Source: Spongilla lacustris (lineage: Eukaryota; Porifera; Demospongiae; Spongillida; Spongillidae). From it: a DNA stretch of 64,000 nucleotides. The notes below the pieces were generated by a model. That model did not search any database and was not told the origin of the DNA. It saw only the letters and a list, made by a program, of their open reading frames with translations. Shown in pieces: positions 32,763-45,467 of this stretch. The stretch covers positions 5,431,505 to 5,495,504 of the forward strand of contig OX442423.1 in NCBI GenBank assembly GCA_949361645.1. Reading direction: 5' to 3'. The translations under genes were made by a program, and so were the position numbers. Each line of letters opens with the position of its first letter. Position 1 is the first letter of the stretch.

Positions 32763-34669
32763 CATTCATTACTATTGATAAAAGCACTGATATTGGAAAA
32801 TTGCTTGTGGAATCTGGCATTGAATTGTACAATGGTGTTTACACATGGCATAGCCAACAAGCACTTCCAATGATAGACAGAGAAGGCAGTTTAACTTTTT
32901 TGAAATCGTACGTCGATCCGAATAGATTCGAATCTAAAGAGCTAAAGCAAAGGTTGTCATTCGTAGCCACATTGGGTGCTCCGGGTAGCGGGAAAACCAC
33001 CTTTCTGAAATTTGGACTGGAGCAGCTTCGCTTATCTTTTCCGACAATTGTCCCTTTGTATGTTTCATTTAATGATTCTACTAGTATTTTGCCAATTGAA
33101 CTTACTGAGCTTAAGGAGGATCTAGACATTTCATGTAACTGTTTTGTACGGCGAATTTTGTACTCTTATTATTGTTGGGGAACTACTTCTTGGGAGTTGT
33201 TTGCTAATGTTATTGGAAATATTTCTATCACATTGGATGAACTTTTTGATGCACTTAGGAAAGATTATATGAAAAAGAATCCTAATCATTTGCCTTCTTT
33301 TGTATTAGGAGTGGATGAAATTATGAAGCTTGATCAATGCAAAACTTTTTCTCTTGTTCTGAGGAAGTTTTGCAATCAGATTGATCAGTATTCTAAAAAA
33401 CATTTCTTGAAAGTCATCATAACAACATTAGATGGATATGTTTTATTTGAACAATTCAATACAAGATTTAGAGTATTATCAAATGGAATATGTATGTCTC
33501 TCACTCAATCGAACAGAGAGATAAATTGGATCAGTCTTTCGCCACTATCCTTTGATCCAACATTTACAGCATTTAAAGAGATCACATCATTTGATAAAGA
33601 TAGACTGAAACATGTTGGTGTAGCTGTAGCTGTTTGTGCTGGTCATCCAAGGTCACTTACTCGTCTTTATCAAATAATCAGCGCGAACAAAGATATGACT
33701 GTGTGGCAGTGGATTAGTTTATTAGATCTCACCCTTCCTGAAATATCACCTAAAAAATTTATGTGTTGTTTAGCTGTGTGTTTAACAAACACAGAAGTTT
33801 CTGAGCAAACAATAACATATCATGGAATGACATTTGGCAATATGTTATCATTGGGCTATATAGTAAACAGTATAATTCAAAATACGAAATTTGTACCTCG
33901 TGTTCCTCCATTATTGCTGCATCGATTATACAGTAAATATGCACTAAGAGTACCAAAGAATCATGAAGAAAAGGAATTATATCGGTTGTGTCTTCAATTA
34001 CATCATATCTATGATGATGTGTTGAAATTAATTGAACATAGATCTTGGGAAACGTTTATTTGCCGTTACTTTCTTTTACGCTTGTGGGGTCATGTTGAGG
34101 TATACAAGTGGAAAAATAAAATTTCAGAAAATGTCACGACCACCATACGATTGTCAAACCTTTTTAGTGTGGAAAGAGAAGATATTTATGGCACTGATAT
34201 ACTTTTGACTATAGGTGTACATCGATCACTGAGGACATGCATTCATAATTCCAGTTTAACATCATGTTGGCGTAATGTCAAGGACTTCCAGCCATGTACA
34301 TTTACTACAAACCAATCTGGTTTTGATATACTTTGTAAGATGGCCAATGATCTAATGCTGTTAGAAATCAAGTGGTCTGATTTAAAAAGTATGACACAGT
34401 TTAATGTGGCAGACTTGAAGGCAAAATTGATCCTCACAAAACAAGAACTGGAAAAAATTAAGTGGCCTGAAAATCGCACTGTATATGTGGTTGCAGCATG
34501 GAGATCCAAAATTCCAGGAAGGGAAAAAATTAAACATTGTGTTAAGGAAGCCAAATTTAGCGGGCATGTGATTATATTAAAAAAAGAAGCTATAAATTCA
34601 TGGTTGGGTCCTATGTTTGATTCAATGCCAGCACTTAATTTGTCATTGTATGATATCATGCCAAGGTGA
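32763..34669 (+). CDS. Crinkler-RHS-type P-loop NTPase with PD-(D/E)XK-like nuclease, 3' exon
   Basis: The frame is open for 636 codons to TGA 34669 and is preceded by a textbook acceptor (TTTTTTTGTCTTCAG, ending 32762). There is no ATG at the start, so one or more 5' exons are missing from this call. About residue 75 holds a Walker A motif, TLGAPGSGKTTFLKFGL, and about residue 185 a Walker-B-like LGVDEIMKLDQ. The last 120 residues hold GFDILCKMANDLMLLEIKWS, where Asp and Glu-x-Lys fit a PD-(D/E)XK nuclease core. An NTPase followed by such a nuclease is the architecture of Crinkler-RHS-type effectors, known in oomycetes, fungi and some animals. The codons look uniform and intact. Host-defence, inter-organism effector and selfish roles all remain possible. 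No N-terminal header domain or secretion signal can be seen here. Confidence 0.65.
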
Positions 34670-34844
34670 CATGACTGTTTTGCTGTGATTTTGCTTTGAG
34701 TTGTACATGCATTTGTGCATGTGTTTCTATGACTACATGTTAACCTACGTTGGAGTAGAAGCTGGACATGCACTTAGATAGAACCGCATCTTATAGGTTC
34801 ACCTACGTACTTTCTATGCATACATCACTTAAAACAAGAAGCAT

Positions 34845-34897
34845 TTCTATAACATTATAATGTTATAAAAGGGTGACATTTTCGCGGAAACTGTCCC
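34845..34897. mobile_element. terminal fragment of the (TA)n foldback family
   Basis: ATAACATTATAATGTTATAA, GGGTGACATTTTCGCGGAAA and CTGTCCCATATA are the inverse of the left end of the element at 17648. The fragment directly abuts the giant inverted repeat. Confidence 0.65.
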
Positions 34898-35699
34898 ATA
34901 TATGGGACAGTGTCCAGCAAAATCGGGCTTGTGGGGTTATAATTTTATCACTATAAAAATTGTACGTTACACTTAACAGCACATCTTCGCAACGGTACAA
35001 CCTTTTCCTTTCAAATTTCGTACACTTGTTTCCACACCATTTCTCTCTGTGGAAATCGATTTTTGTAATCTACGTAGTTTCCGTGCAGCGGGTACAGCAT
35101 TCGTTAACCTCGCGGGCTAGAAATCCACATTTCTCGAGGTGCGAGTGTTGAAAACGCGTCAAATTCGGAACATACATAGTGAAGTCCTGTAGCTATTGAT
35201 TTGTTCAGATCGTTGATTTGTATATTATCCGCTACGGTAATATGGCAGTGCAAAGTTAGTGCATATTTCCCGCTCGATTCGCGCCACCAATGTATCCTAA
35301 CGCGCTTCCCGTTCTTCCGAGCACATGAATATGCAATTTATATCTGGCTCCGCCTATTCTCCGCCCCAAAGACCCAGTACGTACGTACCACTTTTGCTTG
35401 CTGGAAATTAAAGTGGAAACAATCTCGTTACGGCTGGCTTTGACTTTACAACTAGCGATTAGCGAAGTAAAGTTAACAAGTAATCGAGGCGATCGTGCAA
35501 TGCACGTGGACTCTCGTGCCAACTTGGTACGTACGCACTCATAGCCACATTATAATACATCGCAGACAGCAGGAGGGTGGTGATTGATTCATTTAGGAAA
35601 AGGCTTTCCGGGACAAGTACGATTGCTAAGCCTTACTGTATACTACATGTACTATAAGTCTTGCTGCCTTCTTTGCACAACGTTAGCAACACAAACTAG

Positions 35700-38600
35700 T
35701 GCTATGGTGCAGTGCCAGTTATAAGAAGTGCTGTTACTGTGCTTGTAAAGTAGTGCTATGGTGTTGTGCTTGTGAAGTAGTGCCATTGTGCAGTACCCGT
35801 TATGGTGCTGAAGTAGTGCCATGCATGGGTGAAGTAGTGCTATGGTGCTGATTGTGTAGTGCTATGGTGCTGCATTTATGAAGCAGAGTGCCTCTGTGTG
35901 ACGTAGTGCTATGGTGCAGTACTAGTGAAGTAGTGCCATCGTTCTGTGCTTGTGAAGTAGTGCTATGGTGCTGATTGCATATTGATATGGTGCAGTGCTT
36001 GTGACAGTGCTATGGTGCAGTGCTTGTGACGTAGTGCTATGGTGCAGTGCTTGTGACGTAGTGCTATGGTGCAGTGCTTGTGATTAGGGTGTGTAACCGG
36101 TTTTCAGGTTTTGTAGGTTAACCGATTATTCGCGATTACCTATTCGGTCGACTATGCAGTTAGTAGAATAGCAGGTTACCGATTTCAGAATTTCCTTTAG
36201 TCGAAATAACCGATTCTGTTTTTCTTAGTCGCGATTAGTCGATATTCGTTTCCTTCATATGCAGAAATCGGTAGGAAATCGATTACCCTTTTCCCTTACA
36301 AAGGGTTAATTAATCGATAAACAGAAACATTGTTGATATGATGTAATGAACATTAGTCTGGGGACCCGGCTGAATTAGTCAAGGTACGCGCAGTCAGTGG
36401 GCACGGCGATTTAAATGCGTTCGCGCTCTCTGCAGTATATATAGTACATGCGCGTTAATCGAACGTGCTATATGTACTCTTTTGCACAGCAGCACGGGTG
36501 ACTGGCTCTTTTCCAGACGTTCGGCCATAACATTATGAAATCGTACATGTCTTGATTGGCGGCTTTGGCATATGTGTGAAAAGGTGTTCCACCCATCCAC
36601 CCAACATGCAAGAACGTGTTCTTTGGTGAAAAGATATTTGAAACACATTACACTAACTTATAATTCCCGTCCACCGCCATTGGCATTACATTGGAATGCG
36701 CCTCGTTCCCATTCCCTGAGGATACTATCTTATAAGGGACGCGCTGGTAACTGTTGTTTTAATGTTGGCATAACCAGCTGATAAGTAATAAAACTGGCTA
36801 TACGTGTATAGACTTGAGAAACTGCGATATATCTGGCCAATATCAAAAATCGAAAAACCTCATAAAACCTAGGTAATCGTTGGCAAATTAATGGTGCACT
36901 AATCGCCAAAATCGATTTAATGCTTCTAATAACCGATTTTCAAGTTGCTATTAACCTGAAAAATCGATTGGACTTTTTTTCATAGTCGAAATAATCGATT
37001 TTGATGTAGTGCTATGGTGCAATGCTTGTGACGTGCTATGGTGCAGTGCTTGTGACGTAGTGCTATGGTGCAGTGCTTGTGCAAGGAAGCAAGGGCCATG
37101 GGGGCCATTACCCCCATTTTATTGTCACAGGGGGGCATTCCCCACCCCCCCCTCACCTTTATTCAGTACGATCTATACACCATCCTAAAATTTATGTCAG
37201 GTCCTCAGTCTATAGACATGCACATTTATTTGTACCCCCCCACCTTTAAATACCTTACTACACACCTGATGGTGGCACCATGCTTCTGAAGTAGTGCTAT
37301 GCTTGCTGTGGTGCTTATTGTGTAGTGCTATGGTGCTGCGTTTATCAAGTAGTGATATTGTGCAGTGCTAAGCAATGCTATGGTGCTGTGTTTGTGAAGC
37401 ATGTGAAGTAGTGCTATGGTGTTGTGCATGTGAAGTAGTGCCATCCCTGTTATGGTGCTGAAGTAATGCCATGGGTGAATTATGTGTGCTGATTGTGTAG
37501 TGCTAAGGTGCTGATTGTGTAGTGCTAAGGTGCTGATTGTGTAGTGCTATGGTGCTGATTGTGTAGTGCTATGGTGCTGATTGTGTAGTGCTATGGTGCT
37601 GATTGTGTAGTGCCATGGTGCTGATTGTGTAGTGCTATGGTGCTGATTGTGTAGTGCTATGGTGCTGATTGTGTAGTGCTATGGTGCTGATTGTGTAGTG
37701 CTATGGTGCTGATTGTGTAGTGCCATGGTGCTGATTGTGTAGTGCTAAGGTGCTGATTGTGTAGTGCTAAGGTGCTGATTGTGTAGTGCTATGGTGCTGA
37801 TTGTGTAGTGCTGTGGTGCTGATTGTGTAGTGCTATGGTGCTGATTGTGTAGTGCCATGGTGCTGATTGTGTAGTGCTATGGTGCTGATTGTGTAGTGCT
37901 ATGGTGCTGATTGTGTAGTGCTATGGTGCTGATTGTGTAGTGCCATGGTGCTGATTGTGTAGTGCTATGGTGCTGATTGTGTAGTGCTGTGATGCTAATA
38001 GTGTAATGCTATGGTTCTGCATTTATGAAGTAGGGCTATGGTGCAGTGTTTGTGACTTAGTGCTATGGGTTAGCCATCCTAAAAGTTCTAATATAGATCA
38101 GATCTCTCCCCCCTCCCCCCTCGGCCTATAGACATGCTCATTTATATGCACCCCTCACCTTCCTACACGCCTGATGGTGCTGTCCTTCTGAAGTAGTGCT
38201 ATGGTGCAGTGACTGTGAAGGAGTGCTTGGTACAGTGGCTGTGATGTAGTGCTATGGTGCAAGGGCCATGGGGGCCATTGCCTCCATTTTATTGTTGTAG
38301 AGGGGCATTGCCCCCCCCCCCCTCCCCCCTCACCTTTATTCTGTATGATGTTTAAAAGTATAAATGGAGGGGGGAGGGGGGGGGAAGTGCTATGCACCAT
38401 CCTAAGTCAGGTCCTCAACCTATAGACACACTTATTTATTTGTACCCCCCACCTTTAAATACCTTCCTACACACCTGATGGTGGCACTGTGCTTCTGAAG
38501 TAGTACCATGGTGCTATGCTTGTGAAGTGGTGCTGTGGTGCTTATTGTGTAGTGCTATGGGCTGTGTTTATCAAGTAGTGTTTTTGTGCAATGCTATGGT

Positions 38601-39120
38601 GCTGTGTTTGTGAAGCATGTGAAGTAGTGCTATAATGTTGTGCATGTGAAGTAGTGCCATCCCTGTTTAGTGCTGAAGTAGTGCTATGGTGCTGATTTTG
38701 TAGTGCTATGGTGCGATTGTGTAGTGCTATGGTGCTGATTGTGTAGTGCTATGGTGCTGATTGTGTAGTGCTATGGTGCTGATTGTGTAGTGCTATGGTG
38801 CTGATTGTGTAGTGCTATGGTGCTGATTGTGTAGTGCTATGGTGCTGATTGTGTAGTGCTATGGTGCTGATTGTGTAGTGCTATGGTGCTGATTGTGTAG
38901 TGCTATGGTGCTGATTGTGTAGTGCTATGGTGCTGATTGTATACTGCTATGGTGCTAATAGTGTAATGCTATGGTGCCGAATTTATGAAGTAGAGCTATG
39001 GTGCAATGCTTGTGAAGCAGTGCTTGTGAAGTTGTGCTATGGTGTTGTGCCTGTGAAGTAGTGCTATTGTGCAGCGCCTGTTAAGAAGTGCTAGTATAGT
39101 GCTGTGCTTGTGAAATAGTG
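35700..39120. repeat. tandem array, GTAGTGCTATGGTGC polarity
   Basis: The densest parts (37490-37990 and 38690-38950) are 22-bp units of TAGTGCTATGGTGCTGATTG plus TG. Elsewhere units of 20-35 bp alternate with TTGTGAAG words. Longer non-repeat inserts rich in C or G runs and containing GTCTATAGACATGC recur at about 37090, 38050 and 38270, giving a higher-order structure. Confidence 0.9.
36085..37001. mobile_element. 917-bp insertion absent from the mirror arm
   Basis: The opposite arm reads uninterrupted across this point (about 44275-44300). Here the repeat is broken by TAGGGTGTGTAACCGGTTTT at the left and AATAATCGATT at the right, with TGAT at both borders (36081-36084 and 37002-37005). 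Both ends are rich in AACCGATT/AATCGATT words, suggesting degenerate TIR-like subrepeats. No transposase is recognisable, and the family is unknown. Confidence 0.7.
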
Positions 39121-39309
39121 CTTTTTATGGTGGGCTACTACAGATCAAAGACAACTTGTTACCCATTTTGTTTCAGGAGTATTGGTAATTGCTATAGGAA
39201 GGTTAGCCCTTAATCCTCATTTAATGCTGTCTGAATGCTCCCTCATGCTTGGTAGCTACGTGCGCTCTGATCGTGATACCCATTGCACTTGACATAATTT
39301 ACAGTTTGC

Positions 39310-39490
39310 CCAAAAGGGGGGTAGGCGACAGCCGGTCAGTCGGGTGTGCGTAAGGGTGCTGACCCCCTACCCTGAGCCTGACTGGAACCAAGGGAAACGC
39401 TGGTCCCCATTAGGTCAGCCCCACCCCTTGATGCTGGTCAAGTTAAGGTGGTTAGGTCAGGGTAGAAGCCCGAAGGGTGCCGCCTACCAT
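39310..39490. other. possible structured RNA-like segment
   Basis: GGTAGGCG near 39320 can pair with CGCCTACC near 39487. Inside, GGTCAG pairs with CTGACC at 39335-39364, and a GGTTAGGTCAGGGT/ACCCTGAGCC pairing is also possible. On the minus strand the segment ends CCCCCCTTTT, compatible with a pol III stop. No A/B box of good quality and no known RNA family was recognised. It lies in the unpaired centre of the giant inverted repeat. Confidence 0.2.
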
Positions 39491-40870
39491 TGATGTGCAA
39501 GTAAGAACACAGCAAACATGTGTACAAGTACAGGTGGAGTGTTGGGTGGGTAAACAATGCAGCTGGCAGACTTGGCTTTGGACTGAGTGATTGCTGCCCA
39601 CCCTACCATCCATTATATACATGTGTGACCTGGAACCATATCAACCGGTGTCAATATCTTTGGGGACAGTGTGTTAGATTGGATGAGGGGATTAGTTTAA
39701 TGTAAGTGAGACTTATCCCAGACTTTAAGGCTTTAGGTTTGAATGGAGGAGAGGCTTTCCCTAGGCTCAGGTTTGAATGGAAGTGAGGCTTTCCCAGGGG
39801 GTACAACCCTGTGGATTTTAGTATATTGCTCGCATACCCCCAAAACATTAAACCAAGTTTAGTACCTAAACCAACACTTGAAAAGACAACAGTTTGCACC
39901 ACCCATCCTCATTTTAATTGGGAATGGGCTTGTGACTCATGTACACATCTGATGCTCCTTGAAATCTTACTTTTTGAAAGCGTACTACACCTTTAATTAA
40001 TGTTCATGTATAGTTTACAGCCCCCTTTTAATGGGGTGCAATGCCCAAGCAATACACATGTAGCTTCCATGGCACAAGGTGCACCTTGAACTGATGTCAT
40101 GCAGGCCAGGTCACCACTTAATGGCTGCATGGGAAATATGCTCAGATGGAAACAATAGATGGTCTTTAAAGCAAGCTATGACCACCTCGGCCATCATGCA
40201 GCTATAGTGACCACCTCAGTGTGGAGCTATGTCTCCTGACCACTCCAAAACTTGCCAAAGCTGTTATCCAACTGGTACATGGGAAAGGCAATGGCTCTAG
40301 ACTTGCCCATCACTTCTCACCTCTTCATTTGACCCCCTAGCACTATTGGAAGTGAGGGTACCCAGGTCAATACATACTGCCAATAACACCTTGTGCTCTG
40401 ATCTGGGGTGTGTTTGTGTGAAGCCTAAGATACGGAGGCACCAGCTATAAGCTTGCCTCACCTCTTGCCACCACCTCTAAATTCCAAAAGCTATCCTTAC
40501 CCGGACTGCCAACCCTGATGTACATTAGTGATTGCTTTGATTGCTTGTGTGTGTTCTACATCTGTGATTGTGTGTGTATATGTGCCTGCATATGTGTGTG
40601 TGTGTCTGTACGTGTGTGTGTTTGCAAATTCTAAGTGGTGCCCCTCATACATGGCCCCTATTTCATCTAGGGAGCTGAGCAAAATACTCTGAATATTTGT
40701 ATAGTAGCTCATATAGTACAAGAGCAGTGTTGAGATTTTTTTTTTTAAGTCCAGGCTAGAAGCTTTGGAAGCCTTGCATATGTTAGCAGTGAATATTATA
40801 GCTAACCTATCACTACAGATTATGGCAGGTCTGGGCCACTGGAAAGTTTACATAGACTGTGTTCATAACC
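39491..40870. other. central spacer of giant inverted repeat, no gene seen
   Basis: Mostly unique sequence with short TG-rich stretches (40540-40625). Open frames near 39520 and 39650 lack protein-like features. A ~100-bp block at 40755-40860 is repeated at 41195-41290 (ATCACTACAGATTATGGCAG, GGGCCACTGGAAAGTTTACA). Confidence 0.5.
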
Positions 40871-40969
40871 AACAAGCTTGTTATTTCTTATAGTGCAGTG
40901 CTTGTAAGGTAGTGCTATGATGCAGTGTTTGTGAAGTTGTGCTATGGTGCTGTGCTTGTGAAGTGCTTT

Positions 40970-43900
40970 TTCACAGGCACAGCACCATAGCACTACTTCA
41001 CAAGCACTGCACCATAGCACTGCTTCACAGGCACTGCAACAATAGCACTGCAAAATAGCACTTCTTGATAAAACAGCACCATAGAAAGCACCATAGCACT
41101 ACTTCATAAGCATAGCACCAAGGCACTAACAGGTGCGAAGGAAGGTATATAAAGTTGGGGGGTGCAAAAAAAAGAGCTCACACAGTACAGAAGCAGCTTT
41201 GGAAGCCTCGCATATGGTGGCAGTGAATATTATTGTTAACCTATCACTACAGATTATGGCAGGACTGGGCCACTGGAAAGTTTACATAGACTGAATGGTA
41301 ATAGTGTTCACATACCAGCTGAATGGTAAGTGTTCACGTTCAAATTACACCAACAAATTTCCCAGCTTGAACATGTATGTTATTTAAAAAAGCACTTCAC
41401 AAGCACCATAGCACTACTTCACAGGCACAGCACCATAGCACAGCATCACAGGGACTGCACCATAGCACTATTTCACACTGTGGAGGGGGGGCCCAATGGC
41501 CCCCATACTTCCTTTGCCACTGACCATAGCACTATGTCATAAATGCAGCACCATAGCACTACACAATCAGCACCATAGCACTACTTCACAGGCACAGCAC
41601 CATAGCACTACTTCAACACCATAGCATTACACTTTTAGCACCATAGCACTACTTCACAAGCACTGCATCATACCACTACACAATGGCACCATAGCACTAC
41701 ACAATCAGCACCATAGTACTGCACAATCAGCACCATAGCACCACTACACTGTACTTCACAAGCATAGCACATACCATGGCACCATAGCACTACACAATCA
41801 GCACACAGCATTACACAATCAGCACCATAGCACTACACAATCAGCACCATAGCACTACACAATCAGCACCCTTGTACTACACAATCAGCACACATACTTC
41901 ACCCATGGCATTACTTCAGCACCATAACAGGGATGGCACTATTTCACATGCACAACACCATAGCACTACTTCACATGCACAACACCATAGCACTACTTCA
42001 CATGCACAACACCATAGCACTACTTCACATGCACAACACCATAGCACTACTTCACATGCTTCACAAACACAGCACCATAGCATTGCTTAGCACTGCACAA
42101 TATCACTACTTGATAAGTGCAGCACCATAGCACTACACAATAAGCACCACAGCACTACTTCACTAGTATAGCACCAAGGCACTACTTCAGAAGGACAGCA
42201 CCATCAGGCGTGTAGGAAGGTGGGGGGTGCAAATAAATGAGCATGTCTATAGGCTGAGGGGAGAGGGGGAGGGGGGAAGAGATCTGACCTACGTTTAGGA
42301 TGGTGTGTGGCACACCCCTCCCCCCACCATTTATACTCTTATACATGGTACTGTGGAGGGGGTGGGGGGGGGCTATGGTCCCAATGGCCCCATACTTCTT
42401 ATGCCATTGACCATAGCACTACTTCACAAACACTTAACCATAGCATGCCATAAATGCAGCACCATAGCACTACATAATCAGCACCATAGCAGTATACAAT
42501 CGGCACCATAGCACTACACAATTAGCACCATGGCACTACACAATTGGCACCATAGCACTACACAATCGGCACCATAACACTACACAATCGGCACCAAAGC
42601 ACTACACAATCGGCACCATAGCACTACACAATCAGCACCATAGCACTACACAATCAGCACCATAGCACTACACAATCAGCACCATAGCACTACACAATCA
42701 GCACTATAGCACTACACAATCAGCACCATAGCACTACACAATCAGCACCATAGCACTACACAATCAGCACCTTAGCACATAACATGGCACCATAGCACTA
42801 CACAATCAACACCATAGCACTACACAATCAGCACCATAGCACTACACAATCAGCACCATAGCACTACTTCACCCATGGCACTACTTCACCCATGGCACTA
42901 CTTCAGCACTAAACAGGGATGGCACTAATTCACATGCTTCACAAACACAGCACCATAGCACTACACAATAAGCACCACAGCACTATAGCACTACTTCAGA
43001 AGCACAGTGCCACCATCAGGTGTGTAGGAAGGTATTTAAAGGTGGGGGGTACAAATAAATAAGCGTGTCTATAGGTTGAGGACCTGACTCAGAAATTTTA
43101 GGATGGCGTATACCACTTCCCCCCCCCCCACTCCCCCCTCCATTTATACTTTTATACATCATACAGAATAAAGGTGAGAGGGGGAGGGGGGGGGCAATGG
43201 CCCCCTTATGACAATAAAATGGAGGCAATGGCTCCCATGGCCCTTGCTTCCTCGCACAAGCACTGCACCATAGCACTACTTCTGAACAAACACTGCACCA
43301 TAGAACTACTTCACAAACCATAGCACTACTTCATAAATGTAACACCATAGCGCTACACAATAAACACCACAACACTACTTCACTAGTATAGCACCAAGGC
43401 ACTACTTCAGAAGGACAGCACCATCAGGCGTGTACAATGTAGGAAGGTGGGGGTGCAAATAAATGAGCATGTCTATAGGCCGAGGGGGGAGAGATCGGAT
43501 TTTTAGGACAGCGTGTAGCACCCCCCCCCCCCTCCATTTATATATGGTACTGGTGGAGGGGGTGGAGGGGGGCTATGGCCCCAATGGTACTCGTACGTCC
43601 TATGCCACTGACCCATACCATTACATGTACTTCACAAACACTGCACCATAGCACTACTTCATAAATGCAGCACCATAGCAGTATACAATCAGCACCATAG
43701 CACTATACAATCAGCACCATAGCACTACACAATCAACACCCTAGCACTACATGTACATGTACACTGTACTTCACAAGCATAGCACATACCATGGCACCAT
43801 AGCACCACAAAATCAGCACACATAATTCACCCATGGCATTACTTCGGCACCATAACAGGGATGGCACTACTTCACATGCACAACACCATAGCACTACTTC

Positions 43901-44690
43901 ACATGCTTCACAAACACAGCACCATAGCATTGCTTAGCACTGCACAATATCACTACTTGATAAACGCAGCACCATAGCACTACACAATAAGCACCACAGC
44001 AAGCATAGCACTACTTCAGAAGCACGGTGCCACCATCAGGTGTGTAGTAAGGTATTTAAAGGTGGGGGGTACAAATAAATGTGCATGTCTATAGGCTGAG
44101 GACCTGACATAGGATGGTGTATAGATCGTACTGAATAAAGGTGAGGGGGGGGGGGGGCAATGCCCCCCTGTGACAAAAAAATGGGGGTAATGGCCCCCAT
44201 GGCCCTTGCTTCCTTGCACAAGCACTGCACCATAGCACTACATCACAAGCACTGCACCATAGCACGTCACAAGCATTGCACCATAGCACTACATCACAAG
44301 CACTGCACCATAGCACTACGTCACAAGCACTGCACCATAGCACTACGTCACAAGCACTGCACCATAGCACTATGTCACAAGCACTGCACCATATCAATAT
44401 GCAATCAGCACCATAGCACTACTTCACAAGCACAGAACGATGGCACTACTTCACTAGTACTGCACCATAGCACTACGTCAGCACTCTGCTTCATAAATGC
44501 AGCACCATAGCACTACACAATCAGCACCATAGCACTACTTCACCCATGCATGGCACTACTTCAGCACCATAACGGGTACTGCACAATGGCACTACTTCAC
44601 AAGCACAACACCATAGCACTACTTTACAAGCACAGTAACAGCACTTCTTATAACTGCATGGCACTGCACCATAGCACTAGTTTGTGTTGC
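40970..44690. repeat. tandem array, GCACCATAGCACTAC polarity
   Basis: Inverse of the array at 35700-39120. The polarity flip occurs inside a local hairpin at about 40938-40997 (GTGCTATGGTGCTGTGCTTG against the inverse with CACAGGCACAGCACCATAGC). Dense 22-bp units (CACTACACAATCAGCACCAT) lie at 42460-42870. Higher-order inserts with TGAGCATGTCTATAGGC recur at 42230, 43060, 43460 and 44080. Confidence 0.9.
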
Positions 44691-45467
44691 TAACGTTGTG
44701 CAAAGAAGGCAGCAAGACTTATAGTACATGTAGTATACAGTAAGGCTTAGCAATCGTACTTGTCCCCGGAAAGCCTTTTCCTAAATGAATCAATCACCAC
44801 CCTCCTGCTGTCTGCGATGTATTATAATGTGGCTATGAGTGCGTACGTACCAAGTTGGCACGAGAGTCCACGTGCATTGCACGATCGCCTCGATTACTTG
44901 TTAACTTTACTTCGCTAATCGCTAGTTGTAAAGTCAAAGCCAGCCGTAACGAGATTGTTTCCACTTTAATTTCCAGCAAGCAAAAGTGGTACGTACGTAC
45001 TGGGTCTTTGGGGCGGAGAATAAGCGGAGCCAGATATAAATTGCATATTCATGTGCTCGGAAGAACGGGAAGCGCGTTAGGATACATTGGTGGCGCGAAT
45101 CGAGCGGGAAATATGCACTAACTTTGCACTGCCATATTACCGTAGCGGATAATATACAAATCAACGATCTGAACAAATCAATAGCTACAGGACTTCACTA
45201 TGTATGTTCCGAATTTGACGCGTTTTCAACACTCGCACCTCGAGAAATGTGGATTTCTAGCCCGCGAGGTTAACGAATGCTGTACCCGCTGCACGGAAAC
45301 TACGTAGATTACAAAAATCGATTTCCACAGAGAGAAATGGTGTGGGAACAAGTGTACGAAATTTGAAAGGAAAAGGTTGTACCGTTGCGAAGATGTGCTG
45401 TTAAGTGTAACGTACAATTTTTATAGTGATAAAATTATAACCCCACAAGCCCGATTTTGCTGGACAC

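Noticed and set aside
39520..39996. Short frames in the centre of the giant repeat
   Set aside because: No domain, no splice support, and part is an internal duplication of GGTTTGAATGGA-type words.
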